Shown: piece after piece, positions 26,114 to 35,547 of the stretch
How positions within the stretch are numbered: the first letter of the stretch is position 1
How the letters are laid out: every line of letters begins with the position of its first letter
Assembly (NCBI RefSeq): GCF_039539965.1
Contig: NZ_BAABED010000001.1
Coordinates: forward strand, 2,666,001-2,730,000
Source of the DNA: Arthrobacter methylotrophus
Lineage (GTDB): Bacteria; Actinomycetota; Actinomycetes; Actinomycetales; Micrococcaceae
Length of the DNA stretch: 64,000 nucleotides
Reading direction: 5' to 3'
The notes under the pieces: generated by a model
Databases searched by the model: none
Seen by the model: the letters and a program-made list of their open reading frames with translations, nothing else
What the model was told of the DNA's origin: nothing
Made by a program: the position numbers and the translations under genes

Positions 26114-27335
26114 GGCGGCCTTTGGCTCCTCCGGCCTGGAAGCAAAGCAATGGCACTTCGCGCTCCGCCTTGGTCAGCGAGCCGTGTTGCCCGACGACTT
26201 CCAAGGCGGTGGGGCGGACGCGGCGGACGTCGTAGAGCGCCAAAGCGTCCCGGGCGGCGATCATGACGTCGCCGATCCGAGGTGATACCTCCGGGCGGAC
26301 GGCTCCGAAAAGACCGGCCGCAAGCGCTTGTTCCCGGGTGAAAGCCCAGATCCGCTCGCCGAAGCGGTCGCGCCAGGCATCCAGCAAGGCCTGCCGGTGA
26401 TGCTCGCCGGCATCGGGTTCCAGGTACAGGTGGACCATGCGCGGCTCGCCTGCCGTGTGCCGGACGCCTGCAACAAGAGCAGCATCGGCTGAATAGTCGA
26501 GACGCTGCGATTCCGGGACGTCAAGCATCCCGTGGTCGCCTGTGAGCAGGATCGTGGTGCCTGCGGGAAGGGACGCGGAGAGCCTTTTCACGGTCGAATC
26601 GATCTCTTCGAGCTGGTGCTCCCAGCGATCCGACTGGCAGCCGTAGCGGTGCCCGGCCTTGTCCAGCTCGTTGACGTAGAAGTACATGAGTGAAGGCGTT
26701 CCTGCGGTCATGGCCTCCCCCGCGGCTGCCGTTCGGGCGTGCAGTGAGCCGCCTCCCACGAAACGGCTCCCGCGGAGCGCAGCCCGGGTCATGGGTGATC
26801 CGCCGAACTGGGGCAGGCTCACAGTGACGACATCGGCCTCGGCGGCCACCCGTTCGAAAATTGTGGGGAACGGCTGCCAGTTCAGGGGGTCCACGCCGGC
26901 GTCCCAATTGCCGAGCAGGTTGACCACCTTGTCCTGGGCCGGATCCAGGACGTCATAACCCACCATGCCGTGCTCGCCGGGCGTACGGCCGGTGCCAAGG
27001 CTGGCCAAGGACGAGGCTGTGGTGGAAGGGAAAGCCGAATCGAGCCAGACGGGGACAACGCCTTGCCCCACGTTCGTGATGGACCGGAGGAACGGGGTGT
27101 GTGCGGCCTTCTGCTTGAGGAGGCTCCGCCCCAAGCCGTCGGCGAGCACCACGCACACGCGTTGTGATGCTGGTAATTGCAGCTTGTTCACGAACCCGGG
27201 CAGGCCCATGCTCGCGGCGGCGCTCGTGAAGACCTCGGCGATTGATTTGCTTCCGTACAACGGCGCGTTGGGAAGCTCCGGACCTGAGTTGGCGACGGGT
27301 GAGGCTTCCCGGGTGACGGGTTCCGACGTCGGCAT
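26106..27335 (-). CDS. Alkaline phosphatase family / nucleotide pyrophosphatase-like protein
   Basis: A 409-residue metal-dependent hydrolase of the alkaline phosphatase superfamily, type I phosphodiesterase branch. Metal and nucleophile motifs are visible: VVLADGLGRSLL (Asp), DSAFPSTTASSLASLGTG (nucleophile Thr/Ser) with PGEHGMVGYDVLD (His), MYFYVNELDKAGHRYG (Asp/His) and LLTGDHGMLDVPE (Asp/His). No signal peptide is seen, so it should act in the cytoplasm. ATG at 27335 shares its A with the DUF5998 stop (TGATG); the frame further upstream is unrelated. Substrate may be a nucleotide-sugar or phosphodiester, which cannot be decided here. Confidence 0.82.
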   Translation of the reverse strand: MPTSEPVTREASPVANSGPELPNAPLYGSKSIAEVFTSAAASMGLPGFVNKLQLPASQRVCVVLADGLGRSLLKQKAAHTPFLRSITNVGQGVVPVWLDSAFPSTTASSLASLGTGRTPGEHGMVGYDVLDPAQDKVVNLLGNWDAGVDPLNWQPFPTIFERVAAEADVVTVSLPQFGGSPMTRAALRGSRFVGGGSLHARTAAAGEAMTAGTPSLMYFYVNELDKAGHRYGCQSDRWEHQLEEIDSTVKRLSASLPAGTTILLTGDHGMLDVPESQRLDYSADAALVAGVRHTAGEPRMVHLYLEPDAGEHHRQALLDAWRDRFGERIWAFTREQALAAGLFGAVRPEVSPRIGDVMIAARDALALYDVRRVRPTALEVVGQHGSLTKAEREVPLLCFQAGGAKGRRG

Positions 27336-28063
27336 CAGCGCTGGTGTCCGCGGCTCAGCCGGTTGCCGAAGACGCCCGAGCGGAGTCGTGGTGCGGGAAG
27401 GCTGCCCGTGTGTACCGAAGGCCCAGGAACGCCTGTGTTCACCGCTCGCAGTGCGCGGGCAAAGATCTTCGCGTCTTGCACCGCCCTGGGGCCGTCGGCC
27501 TCCGCGCTGATCCGAAGCACGATGTCCTCTTGGGAGATGGTGCCCGTGTACCCATGGTCTGCTTCGCACTGCGGATCGCCGCAGCTGGCAGGTCCCACGT
27601 CCAGGCGTTGGCCACCGGACCAGGCAATGGACAAGGTCAGTTCCCTGACGGGGTCGCTGGGAGCGTAGTTCTGCGGTTGCGCATACATGTAGCTGAGGAC
27701 TACCGAGCGGATCTGTGCCACGGGCACGGACTCGGTGGAAATCTGGGCGACGATCTGCTCGCCGGCCTCGTCAAGCTGCTGGTCGTCGACGTGGGTGATG
27801 ACCAGCATGTCCTCCGTGAGGACAAGGACCGTGATGTGCCGCCGGACCTCGGCACGGTCGAAATGCGTTTCCAGATGCACGAGATGCGCAAGGCAATCGC
27901 GCCCGTCCAAGGCATCGGCAACAACATCGGCAACGAGGACAGGGTAGAAACCTGCCCGCTGAAGTGCCTGGTCCAGGCTCTGCCCCTGCGAGCTGTGGTC
28001 GTGTGCTGCATGGTGCCCGGTGTTGGCCGGACTGGACGGAGGCGTCGGGGACTTCGAGCTCAT
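27335..28063 (-). CDS. DUF5998 family protein
   Basis: A 242-residue protein of an actinobacterial family without known function (DUF5998). The N-terminal 25 residues are low-complexity; the conserved body starts near LQRAGFYPVLVADVVADALD and contains ITHVDDQQLDEAG and a CGDPQCEADHGYTG segment that could coordinate a metal through two cysteines and a histidine. The C-terminus is basic and variable. It overlaps the phosphatase gene (TGATG) and heads the unit DUF5998-phosphatase-tdk. Confidence 0.75.
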   Translation of the reverse strand: MSSKSPTPPSSPANTGHHAAHDHSSQGQSLDQALQRAGFYPVLVADVVADALDGRDCLAHLVHLETHFDRAEVRRHITVLVLTEDMLVITHVDDQQLDEAGEQIVAQISTESVPVAQIRSVVLSYMYAQPQNYAPSDPVRELTLSIAWSGGQRLDVGPASCGDPQCEADHGYTGTISQEDIVLRISAEADGPRAVQDAKIFARALRAVNTGVPGPSVHTGSLPAPRLRSGVFGNRLSRGHQR

Positions 28064-28118
28064 TCCCCCATTTTCACAGATCGGCAGGGGACTTCATAAC
28101 TGCCCGGTTACTTCACGG

Positions 28119-30812
28119 TCAGCCGAGCATCGCACGGCGGGCGCTGTCCGTACGCTGCGCGGCGTTTCCGATCCAGACCTCGGCGGCCAGGATTTTCACT
28201 CCCCGCGCCCCGGCGAGGACGGGATTGAATTCCACCAAGGCAATCTCGGGGTGTTCATCCTTGAGGCGCACCAACCGCGCTCCCAGGTCCTCGAGGGCTG
28301 CCACGTCAACTGCAGGAAGTCCTTGGTAGCCGAACAGTTTCAAGGAAGCACGGGGGGTCCGGATGAAATCGTGGAGATCGGCTGCGTACAAGGGAGGCAC
28401 GCGGTGTGCCCAATCGTCGAGGAGGTTCACGGCATCTCCCGCCAATCCGAAGGACACCACCGGCCCCAGGAGCGGATCTTCGATGGCGCGGAAAGTGCAT
28501 GCCTGCCCCACCGGAACCATGGCCTGTACCTCGATCGCGGATGAACCGTAGGGCTCGAGGACCCGGCGCATCTGTGCGATGTTGCGCCGCAGCGAATCCG
28601 CGTCCTCGATGTCCAGCCGCACGCCTCCCAGGTCCAGGCGGTGCCGGAGGGCAGGGTCCGTCGTCTTGAGAACCACGGGCCAGCCAAGGCGTTCCGCAGC
28701 CGCTACGGCTTCGTCGTCGCTCTCGAAAACCGCCGATGGCACCACCTGGATGCCATAGCGGGACAGCAGGGCCGCGGCTTCGCCGGCGTCGAGGTGGACC
28801 AGTTGCTCCCCGGTGACGGAAGACAAGAGCCGTTCGATGTGTTCTCGGGTACCCTCGCGGTCGCAACCTGTTGGTTCCACGACCATGCCTTGGTCCCGAT
28901 CCAGCCATTTCGCGTAACGGACCACTGCCGCCAGCGCCGCCACCGCGGTCCCGGCGCTGGAGAAGCAAGGAAGGGACGGCCCGGACGCTCCGCCTGGAGT
29001 CAGCAGACCATCCAGTTGCACGGAAGCGTCCAAGACCCCTGTGAAAGCCGCCACCACGGGCTTCCCGGCCTCAGCCGCGCACTCGGCGAGGATTCCGGCG
29101 ATCACTTCCATGGTGAGGCTGCGTGAGGGCACCATGGCTGCCACCACCGCATGGACGGCGTCGTCCGAAAGATTCTGCGTGAGACTTCTCCGCATTTGAT
29201 CCCGTGCCGCGGACATCCCCGCATCCAGGTCGACGTCCGTGACGATCCTGTCGACGACGAGTCCTTGGGGCGCCGCGTTGTCCGCCACAACCTTCCCAAG
29301 AGCTGCGGAGTTGCTGTAGACGGCGAGCGCCGGGCCCTTGGGCAATGGCTGGCTGGACACGATCTGGGCCACGTCCATGAGTTGCTCAATGGTTTCGACG
29401 GCGATGACCCCTGCCTGGCGCATCATGGCATCCAAAGCTGCTGCCGGAGCCAACGTTGTCCTGACCACGTGGCCCGGCGGAAGGCGCAGCCCTGTGACAT
29501 CGGATTTGGCGACGATGACCGGCTTGGAGCGCGACAAGCGGCGGGCCAGCCGGGAGAACTTGCGGGGGTTGCCGATCGACTCCAGGTAGAGCCCGACGGC
29601 GGAGGTGTCGGGATCGTCTTCCCAGAACTGCATGACATCGTTGCCGGAAACGTCGGCGCGGTTCCCGGCGGACAGGAACGAGGAAAGGCCCAGGCCCCGG
29701 CGGCTCGCGGCGGCGTAGACGGAAATGCCAATAGCCGCTGATTGCGTAAACAGCCCCAATCCCCCGCGCCGCGGCAGCTTCGGAGCCATCGACGCGTTGA
29801 GGGAAACGTCGGGATTCGTGTTCACGATCCCCAGCGACTCGGGACCGATGACGCGCATCCCGTAGGACCTGGCGCGGCGCACGAGGTCTTTTTGCCGCCG
29901 CAACCCTTGCTCGCCGTCCTCGGCATAACCCGCGGTGGCGACCACGAGGCCTTTGACGCCGGCTGCACCGCATTCGTCCACGACTTTCGGTACTTCTTCG
30001 TATGGCACGGCGATGATGGCAAGCTGCACGGGACCCGGGACCTCGGCGATCCGGGCGAAGGACTTCATTCCGGCCAGCTCGAAGGCTTCAGGGTTGACCG
30101 CATAGACCGCGCCGGTGAAACCGCCCTCCAGGATGTGGTCAAGCAGCTGGTGCCCCACAGCACCCCACCGGCGGCTTGCGCCCACCACGGCGATCGACGA
30201 CGGCGCCAAGAGGTCCCGCACGCTCCGTGCCTCGGCGCGGTGTTCCCGCGATTCCATGACGGCGAGGGATTTTTCTGTGGGGTCGATGTTGAATTCCACG
30301 CTGACGACGCCGTCGTCGAACTTGCGCGCAAGCTCGTATCCGGCGTCGGCGAAGACCCTGAGCATCTTCCGGTTCTCCGGGAGCACCTCGGCGGTGAACC
30401 GTCGGATGCCGTTTTCGCGGGCGGCCGCCGCCAGGTGTTCGAGCAGGATGGAACCGATGCCGCGGCCCTGCTGGACGTCGGAAATGTTGAAGGCCACTTC
30501 AGCCTCGGTGGGGTCCCCGAGCCTGTCGTAGCGGCCGACGCCCATGATCTCGCCGCCGATGGTAATGACGAACGCCACCCGGTCCTTGTGGTCCACTTCG
30601 GTGAATCGACGCAGTTCCTTGCTGGAGAGCCTCGGCTTGAACGAGAAGAACCGCATGTAGATGGACGTCTCGGACTGCGAAGTGTGGAAGGCCTGCAGTG
30701 CCTCGGCATCTTCGGGCGAGATGGGTCTCAAGTGGGCAGTGCCGCCGTCGCGAAGAACGACATCGGCCTCCCAATATTCCGGATATACGCCGGCGCCGGG
30801 CTGATCCACCAT
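28119..30812 (-). CDS. GNAT acetyltransferase fused to NDP-forming acyl-CoA synthetase-like domains (type II Pat)
   Basis: An 897-residue fusion. An N-terminal GNAT domain (about 20-175) carries the acetyl-CoA loop VQQGRGIGSILLEHLA (QGRGIG at 115-120). A CoA-binding Rossmann domain follows (about 200-340: SIAVVGASRRWGAVGHQLL), then a succinyl-CoA-ligase-like domain and a C-terminal ATP-grasp domain (about 690-897). This N-terminal-GNAT layout corresponds to type II protein acetyltransferases such as Streptomyces lividans PatA, which acetylate acyl-CoA synthetases. Around residues 440-465, where true ADP-forming acetyl-CoA synthetases have the phosphorylated histidine in SHTG, this protein reads GHVVRTTLAPAAAL, suggesting the ligase half is regulatory. 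No Shine-Dalgarno sequence precedes the ATG. Confidence 0.85.
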   Translation of the reverse strand: MVDQPGAGVYPEYWEADVVLRDGGTAHLRPISPEDAEALQAFHTSQSETSIYMRFFSFKPRLSSKELRRFTEVDHKDRVAFVITIGGEIMGVGRYDRLGDPTEAEVAFNISDVQQGRGIGSILLEHLAAAARENGIRRFTAEVLPENRKMLRVFADAGYELARKFDDGVVSVEFNIDPTEKSLAVMESREHRAEARSVRDLLAPSSIAVVGASRRWGAVGHQLLDHILEGGFTGAVYAVNPEAFELAGMKSFARIAEVPGPVQLAIIAVPYEEVPKVVDECGAAGVKGLVVATAGYAEDGEQGLRRQKDLVRRARSYGMRVIGPESLGIVNTNPDVSLNASMAPKLPRRGGLGLFTQSAAIGISVYAAASRRGLGLSSFLSAGNRADVSGNDVMQFWEDDPDTSAVGLYLESIGNPRKFSRLARRLSRSKPVIVAKSDVTGLRLPPGHVVRTTLAPAAALDAMMRQAGVIAVETIEQLMDVAQIVSSQPLPKGPALAVYSNSAALGKVVADNAAPQGLVVDRIVTDVDLDAGMSAARDQMRRSLTQNLSDDAVHAVVAAMVPSRSLTMEVIAGILAECAAEAGKPVVAAFTGVLDASVQLDGLLTPGGASGPSLPCFSSAGTAVAALAAVVRYAKWLDRDQGMVVEPTGCDREGTREHIERLLSSVTGEQLVHLDAGEAAALLSRYGIQVVPSAVFESDDEAVAAAERLGWPVVLKTTDPALRHRLDLGGVRLDIEDADSLRRNIAQMRRVLEPYGSSAIEVQAMVPVGQACTFRAIEDPLLGPVVSFGLAGDAVNLLDDWAHRVPPLYAADLHDFIRTPRASLKLFGYQGLPAVDVAALEDLGARLVRLKDEHPEIALVEFNPVLAGARGVKILAAEVWIGNAAQRTDSARRAMLG

Positions 30813-30830
30813 AGGCTTAGCCTAGCTAAG
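30812..30830. promoter_or_regulatory. Overlapping palindromes in the GNAT fusion/parC spacer
   Basis: TAGGCTTAGCCTA (30812-30824, 6+1+6 palindrome) overlaps CTTAGCCTAGCTAAG (30816-30830, 6+3+6). On the minus strand the core TAGGCTAA is identical to the centre of the IdeR/DtxR box, but the flanks match poorly. The element touches the first base of the GNAT fusion start codon, so a bound protein would block that gene. Confidence 0.5.
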
Positions 30831-30866
30831 TCTTCCGCAGTACACGTTTAAGGATCCACCGACTCC

Positions 30867-33416
30867 ATGGCACGCAGCCAACGTCCCCCCCGCGCAAACG
30901 CAGCCACGGCCGCCGTCGACGGGGACTTCACAGAGAACATCATCGATATCGACGTCACTTCCGAGATGGAAGGCTCCTTCCTGGAGTACGCGTATTCGGT
31001 GATTTATTCCCGTGCGCTCCCCGATGCGCGCGACGGCCTCAAACCCGTCCAGCGGCGCATCTTGTACATGATGAGCGACATGGGCCTGCGCCCGGACCGC
31101 GGGCATGTGAAGAGCGCCCGCGTCGTGGGCGAAGTCATGGGAAAGCTGCACCCCCACGGTGATGCCGCCATCTATGACGCCATGGTGCGCATGGCCCAGG
31201 ACTTCTCGCTGCGCTTGCCCCTGATTGACGGGCACGGCAACTTCGGTTCGCTCGACGACGGCCCGGCCGCGCCGCGTTACACGGAAGCCCGGCTCGCCGC
31301 GGCTGCGATGACGATGACCGAGAACCTCGACGAAGACGTCGTGGACTTCGTCCCCAACTACGACAACCAGCTCACGCAGCCGGATGTCCTGCCCGCAGCT
31401 TTCCCCAACTTGCTGGTCAACGGCACCACGGGCATCGCCGTCGGCATGGCCACGAACATGGCTCCCCACAACCTCGTAGAGGTCATCGCGGCCGCCCGCC
31501 ACCTCATCGCTCATCCGGACGCCACGTTGGAAGACGTCATGCGTTTCGTGCCCGGCCCCGACTTGCCCACGGGCGGCAGAATCGTGGGCCTCGACGGAAT
31601 CCGTGACGCGTACGCCACGGGGCGCGGTTCGTTCAAGACCCGCGCCAAGGTGGAGATCGAGCAGCTGACCGCGCGCCGCACCGGCCTTGTGGTGACCGAA
31701 CTCCCCTACATGGTGGGCCCGGAGAAGGTCATCGAAAAGATCAAGGATGCCGTCAACGCCAAAAAGCTGAGCGGCGTCAGCGACGTCATGGACCTCACAG
31801 ACCGCAAGCACGGGCTGCGGCTCGTGGTCGAGATCAAGAACGGCTTCAACCCCAACGCGGTTCTCCAGCAGCTCTACCGCTTCACACCGATGGAAGACTC
31901 CTTCGGCATCAACAACGTGACCTTGGTGGATGGGCAGCCGCAGACTTTGGGCTTGCTCCAGCTTCTCCAGGTCTACGTTGGCCACCGGCTGTCCGTCGTG
32001 AGCCGCCGCACGGCCTTCCGCTTGGGCAAGAAGAAAGACCGTCTCCACTTGGTTGAGGGCTTGCTGATTGCGATCGTGGACATCGACGAGGTCATCCAGA
32101 TCATCCGGTCCTCTGACGAGGCCGCGGCGGCCCGCGAACGGCTCATGTCCATCTATGACCTGTCCGAGATCCAGGCCAACTACATCCTGGAACTCCGTCT
32201 GCGCCAGCTGACCAAGTACTCGCGCATCGAACTTGAAAAGGAACAGGAAGAGCTACGTCGCGAAATTGCCGAGCTTGAGGCGATCCTCGAGTCCGACGTC
32301 CTGCTGCGCGAGCTGGTGTCCGGTGAACTGGCCGACGTGTCCGAGAAATACGGCACCCCGCGACGCACTGTTCTCCTCGAGTCGGAGGCAGTCTCCCCCA
32401 CCGTCGCCGCGGCGCTCGCGGCCGCCGTCCCTGCCGGCAAAGGCAAGGCCGCGGCACTCCCACTCGAAATCCCCGACGATCCCTGCTGGGCGCTCCTGAG
32501 CACCTCCGGCCAGATCGCACGGACGTCCAATCAGGAACCGTTGGCCGAATCCGGCCCCCGGAGCAAGCACGACGTCTACCGGTCCGTGGTCAAAACGACC
32601 GCGCGCGGCGAAATCGGCGCTGTCACCTCACAGGGCCGCATGCTCCGCGTCCAGGTCATGGACATGCCGGCCCTCCCGCCCGTGTCCGGCTTGCCTAATC
32701 TTGCAGGCGGCGTGGCGGCAAAGGACTTCATTACCCTGCTCAAGGGCGAAACGCTTGTGGCGTTCGTGCCGCTCGATGCCGTGTTGGCCATCGGAACGGT
32801 CCAAGGCGTGGTCAAGCGTGTCCAGCCGGACTATCCGCTGAACCGTGAAGACTGGGAAATCATTGCGCTCAAGGACAAGGACAGTGTGGTGGGCGTGGAA
32901 CCTGCCCCGGACGACGACGTCGAACTCGTCTTCGTGACCCGGCTTGCCCAGCTGTTGCGCTTCAGCGCCTCCTCTGTCCGGCCACAGGGGCGCACCGCCG
33001 GCGGCATGGCGGGCATCAAACTTGCAGATGGCGACGACGTCATCCACTTCGGCACGGTGCGCGCCGACGACCCTGCTGCGGTTGTCGTGACGATCGCAGG
33101 GACCAACGGTGCGCTGCCGGGGACTGCTCCGGGCACCGCAAAAGTCACCCCGTTCGGGGAGTACCCGGCCAAAGGCCGCGCCACGGGAGGCGTCCGGGCC
33201 CACCGGTTCCTCAAGGGTGAAGACACGCTCCTCCTCGGGTGGGCGGGTCACGGTCCGGCGAAGGCATCATCGAGCGCCGGCGTTGCCCGCGCCCTCCCAC
33301 AGGAGCACGGCCGCCGCGACGGTTCCGGGGTTCCCCTCTCCCAGCCTGTTGACGCTCTTGGCGCGAGCATGGCGTGGGAGGAAGGAATCGTGCCGGAAAC
33401 CGTCGTGCGGGGCTAA
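30867..33416 (+). CDS. parC: DNA topoisomerase IV subunit A
   Basis: An 849-residue type IIA topoisomerase A subunit that cuts and rejoins DNA to decatenate chromosomes. The active-site tyrosine is Tyr138 in [10 protein letters not shown], within a standard breakage-reunion domain ([35 protein letters not shown]). Six-bladed C-terminal repeats follow from about residue 530. I see no GyrA box (QRRGGKG type), which separates it from GyrA, and the location near sigA and parE matches Streptomyces parC. The position equal to E. coli GyrA Ser83 is Ala100. It is divergent from the GNAT fusion. Confidence 0.88.
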   Translation: MARSQRPPRANAATAAVDGDFTENIIDIDVTSEMEGSFLEYAYSVIYSRALPDARDGLKPVQRRILYMMSDMGLRPDRGHVKSARVVGEVMGKLHPHGDAAIYDAMVRMAQDFSLRLPLIDGHGNFGSLDDGPAAPRYTEARLAAAAMTMTENLDEDVVDFVPNYDNQLTQPDVLPAAFPNLLVNGTTGIAVGMATNMAPHNLVEVIAAARHLIAHPDATLEDVMRFVPGPDLPTGGRIVGLDGIRDAYATGRGSFKTRAKVEIEQLTARRTGLVVTELPYMVGPEKVIEKIKDAVNAKKLSGVSDVMDLTDRKHGLRLVVEIKNGFNPNAVLQQLYRFTPMEDSFGINNVTLVDGQPQTLGLLQLLQVYVGHRLSVVSRRTAFRLGKKKDRLHLVEGLLIAIVDIDEVIQIIRSSDEAAAARERLMSIYDLSEIQANYILELRLRQLTKYSRIELEKEQEELRREIAELEAILESDVLLRELVSGELADVSEKYGTPRRTVLLESEAVSPTVAAALAAAVPAGKGKAAALPLEIPDDPCWALLSTSGQIARTSNQEPLAESGPRSKHDVYRSVVKTTARGEIGAVTSQGRMLRVQVMDMPALPPVSGLPNLAGGVAAKDFITLLKGETLVAFVPLDAVLAIGTVQGVVKRVQPDYPLNREDWEIIALKDKDSVVGVEPAPDDDVELVFVTRLAQLLRFSASSVRPQGRTAGGMAGIKLADGDDVIHFGTVRADDPAAVVVTIAGTNGALPGTAPGTAKVTPFGEYPAKGRATGGVRAHRFLKGEDTLLLGWAGHGPAKASSSAGVARALPQEHGRRDGSGVPLSQPVDALGASMAWEEGIVPETVVRG

Positions 33417-33433
33417 TACTCGAAGGTGCCGGG

Positions 33434-33814
33434 TTACATCGTGGCGAGGCTGATGATGTTTCCTTCCGAGTCCAGGAACCAGGCTCCCCGTTCGCCGTCC
33501 GGCATGGTGGCGACGCCGTTCTCGGTTTTCAGGCCCGGGAAGTCGTATTCTTCGAAAACGACTCCCCGTGACCTGAGATCGGCCATGTCCTGGTCCAGAT
33601 CGGTGCTCTGGAATCCCAGCTGGGTGTTCTTGGCGGTCCCGGCGTTGGGCGTCTCGTACAGGAGGAAGGCAGTGCCGTTGGCGCACTTGTACATCAAGTT
33701 GTCCGTGGCATCCGGGTTGTCCGGTTCGAGGCCGAGCTTGTCGCGGTAGAAGTCGCGGGCGCGGGCGAGATCGCTGGCCGGAAGCACGCCGGCGACGTTT
33801 AGATCCTTAAGCAT
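33434..33814 (-). CDS. VOC family protein (glyoxalase/bleomycin-resistance fold)
   Basis: A 126-residue single-domain protein with paired beta-alpha-beta-beta-beta units: VAGVLPASDLARARDFYRDK begins the first and QSTDLDQDMADLRSRGVVFEEY the second, ending in RGAWFLDSEGNIISL. Metal-coordinating residues would include the Glu in SEGN and residues on the first strand, but no substrate can be named. Length is typical for a protein that forms its active site as a dimer. It converges with parC across 17 bases and is divergent from the DinB-family gene. Confidence 0.85.
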   Translation of the reverse strand: MLKDLNVAGVLPASDLARARDFYRDKLGLEPDNPDATDNLMYKCANGTAFLLYETPNAGTAKNTQLGFQSTDLDQDMADLRSRGVVFEEYDFPGLKTENGVATMPDGERGAWFLDSEGNIISLATM

Positions 33815-33938
33815 GGCAATTTCACTTTCCAGGCTTCCCCAGCACCTAACTGTACTCCTGATCGGGCGCTGGGTGCCGTGGACCCGATGGGATTCCGCAG
33901 TGCGCCCGGATCACGAATTCGGGCCCTAGACTACTGCC

Positions 33939-34457
33939 ATGCCGATCATTCCTGATGAGAAGGACTGGACCTGGGTCCTGTCCGCACCGTGCCCCGAATG
34001 CGGCTTCGACGCCGTCACCGTGACTCCCTCGACCGTTCCGGGAACGGTGCTGAACATGTTGCCGCGCTGGCGCGCCGTGCTGCGCCGGGAAGGCGCTTCG
34101 GTCCGCCCCGACGAACACACCTGGTCGCCGTTGGAATATGCGTGCCACGTGCGGGACGTGTTCAGCCTCTTCGACCAGCGCCTGAACCTGATGCTGCGCG
34201 AGGACGATGCCCACTTCGCCAATTGGGACCAGGACAATGCCGCGATCGACGGCGGCTACGCCAACTCGGATCCCGCCGAAGTGGCCGCACAACTGGCAGC
34301 CGAGGGAGAACAAATTGCGAATTCCTTTGCCGCCGTCCGCGAAGAAGAATGGCCACGAACCGGTGTCCGCAGCAACGGCTCCACCTTCACCGTGCTGACA
34401 TTTGCGCAGTATTTCCTGCATGACGTGGTCCATCACCTCCACGACGTGGACGGCTAG
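33939..34457 (+). CDS. DinB family protein
   Basis: A 172-residue four-helix-bundle protein of the DinB/YfiT superfamily. The metal-binding histidines can be placed in EYACHVRDVF and in LHDVVHHLHDVDG at the C-terminus. An N-terminal segment with the CPECGFD cysteine pair precedes the bundle. Some family members are thiol-dependent transferases (mycothiol or bacillithiol), which would fit an actinobacterium, but the substrate is not known. It is followed by the nitronate monooxygenase after 5 bases and probably co-transcribed. Confidence 0.82.
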   Translation: MPIIPDEKDWTWVLSAPCPECGFDAVTVTPSTVPGTVLNMLPRWRAVLRREGASVRPDEHTWSPLEYACHVRDVFSLFDQRLNLMLREDDAHFANWDQDNAAIDGGYANSDPAEVAAQLAAEGEQIANSFAAVREEEWPRTGVRSNGSTFTVLTFAQYFLHDVVHHLHDVDG

Positions 34458-34462
34458 GCGTT

Positions 34463-35547
34463 GTGATGCCGTGGAAGGATACGCGGGCAACTCGTCTCTT
34501 CGATGTTGAGCTCCCTATCGTCCTTGGCCCTTTCGGTGGCCTGTCCTCGGTGGAGCTTTCCGCCACGGTCAGCGATGCCGGGGGACTGGGTTCGTATGGA
34601 CTCTACGGATTTGATCCGGAACGGATTGCGGCCACGGCCTGCGAGCTCAAGGAGGCCAGCGGGAAGCCGTTTGCCCTGAACCTCTGGCTTCCCATCGAGG
34701 GCGAAGAGGCGCCAAGCGTGGATGCCGAGCAATTCGCCGCCTATGTGGACATCCTCCGGCCCTATTTCGAACGGGTGGGCGTGGACCCGCCTGAGCAGCC
34801 CGAGCACTACCTGCCGGATCTGGAGAGTCAGATCCAGGCGGCCATCGACGCCCGTCCGGCCGTGCTGAGCTTCGTGTTCGGGGTCCGTCGGAATCCGTTA
34901 TTGAACAAGCCCACCGGAACAACGTTGTTGTAGTAGGCACGGCGACCACTGTGGACGAAGCCGTGGCCCTCGCCGCCGGCGGAGTGGACGCCATCGTTGC
35001 CACGGGGATGGAAGCCGGCGGCCACCGGGTATCTTTCCGCCGTGCTCCGGAAGATTCGCTGGTCGGAACCATGGCCCTTGTCCCGCAAGTGGTGGATGCG
35101 GTCTCCGTTCCGGTCATCGCCGCGGGAGGTATCGCAGATGGCCGCGGGGTCGCTGCCGCTCTCGCCCTCGGTGCGGATGCGGTCCAGATCGGTTCGGCTT
35201 TCCTTGGCACGCGCCAGTCTGCCGCCAGCCCGGCCCACGTGGCTGCGCTGCACGGCCCCGACGCCGCCCATACAGTCCTGACACGTGCCCTCAGCGGCCG
35301 CTTGGCACGCGGTATCCCCAACTTGATCATCGCGGAGCTTGCCGACCCCTCGGCCCATGCCCCGTTCCCCATCCAGAACTGGCTGACCGGCAAGTTTCGG
35401 CCTGCTGCGGCAGCCCAAGGAGTCCCTGGCCTGATGTCCCTGTGGGCAGGCCAATCGACGCCGCTCATCCGGGAGGACGACGCGCGGAAACTCGTGGAGA
35501 CCATCGTCGAGTCGGTTGACGCCATCTTCGGGCGGTTCGCCGACTAG
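34463..35547 (+). pseudogene. Nitronate monooxygenase interrupted by a one-base frameshift
   Basis: FMN-dependent enzyme that oxidises alkyl nitronates. The first part (34463-34933 frame) matches the family up to VLSFVFGV; then the frame reads RRNPLLNK and stops. The family sequence continues in the +2 frame as PSESVIEQAHRNNVVVVGTA and runs through to 35547 with GGVDAIVATGMEAGGHRVSF, the FMN-phosphate loops and GTRQSAASPAHV. Adding one base near 34885, most simply a C in GTCCG, restores a single 361-residue frame of normal length. The product is probably inactive if the base is truly missing; a sequencing error in a short C run is equally possible. The gene follows DinB and its stop codon overlaps that of cydDC. 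Confidence 0.85.
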
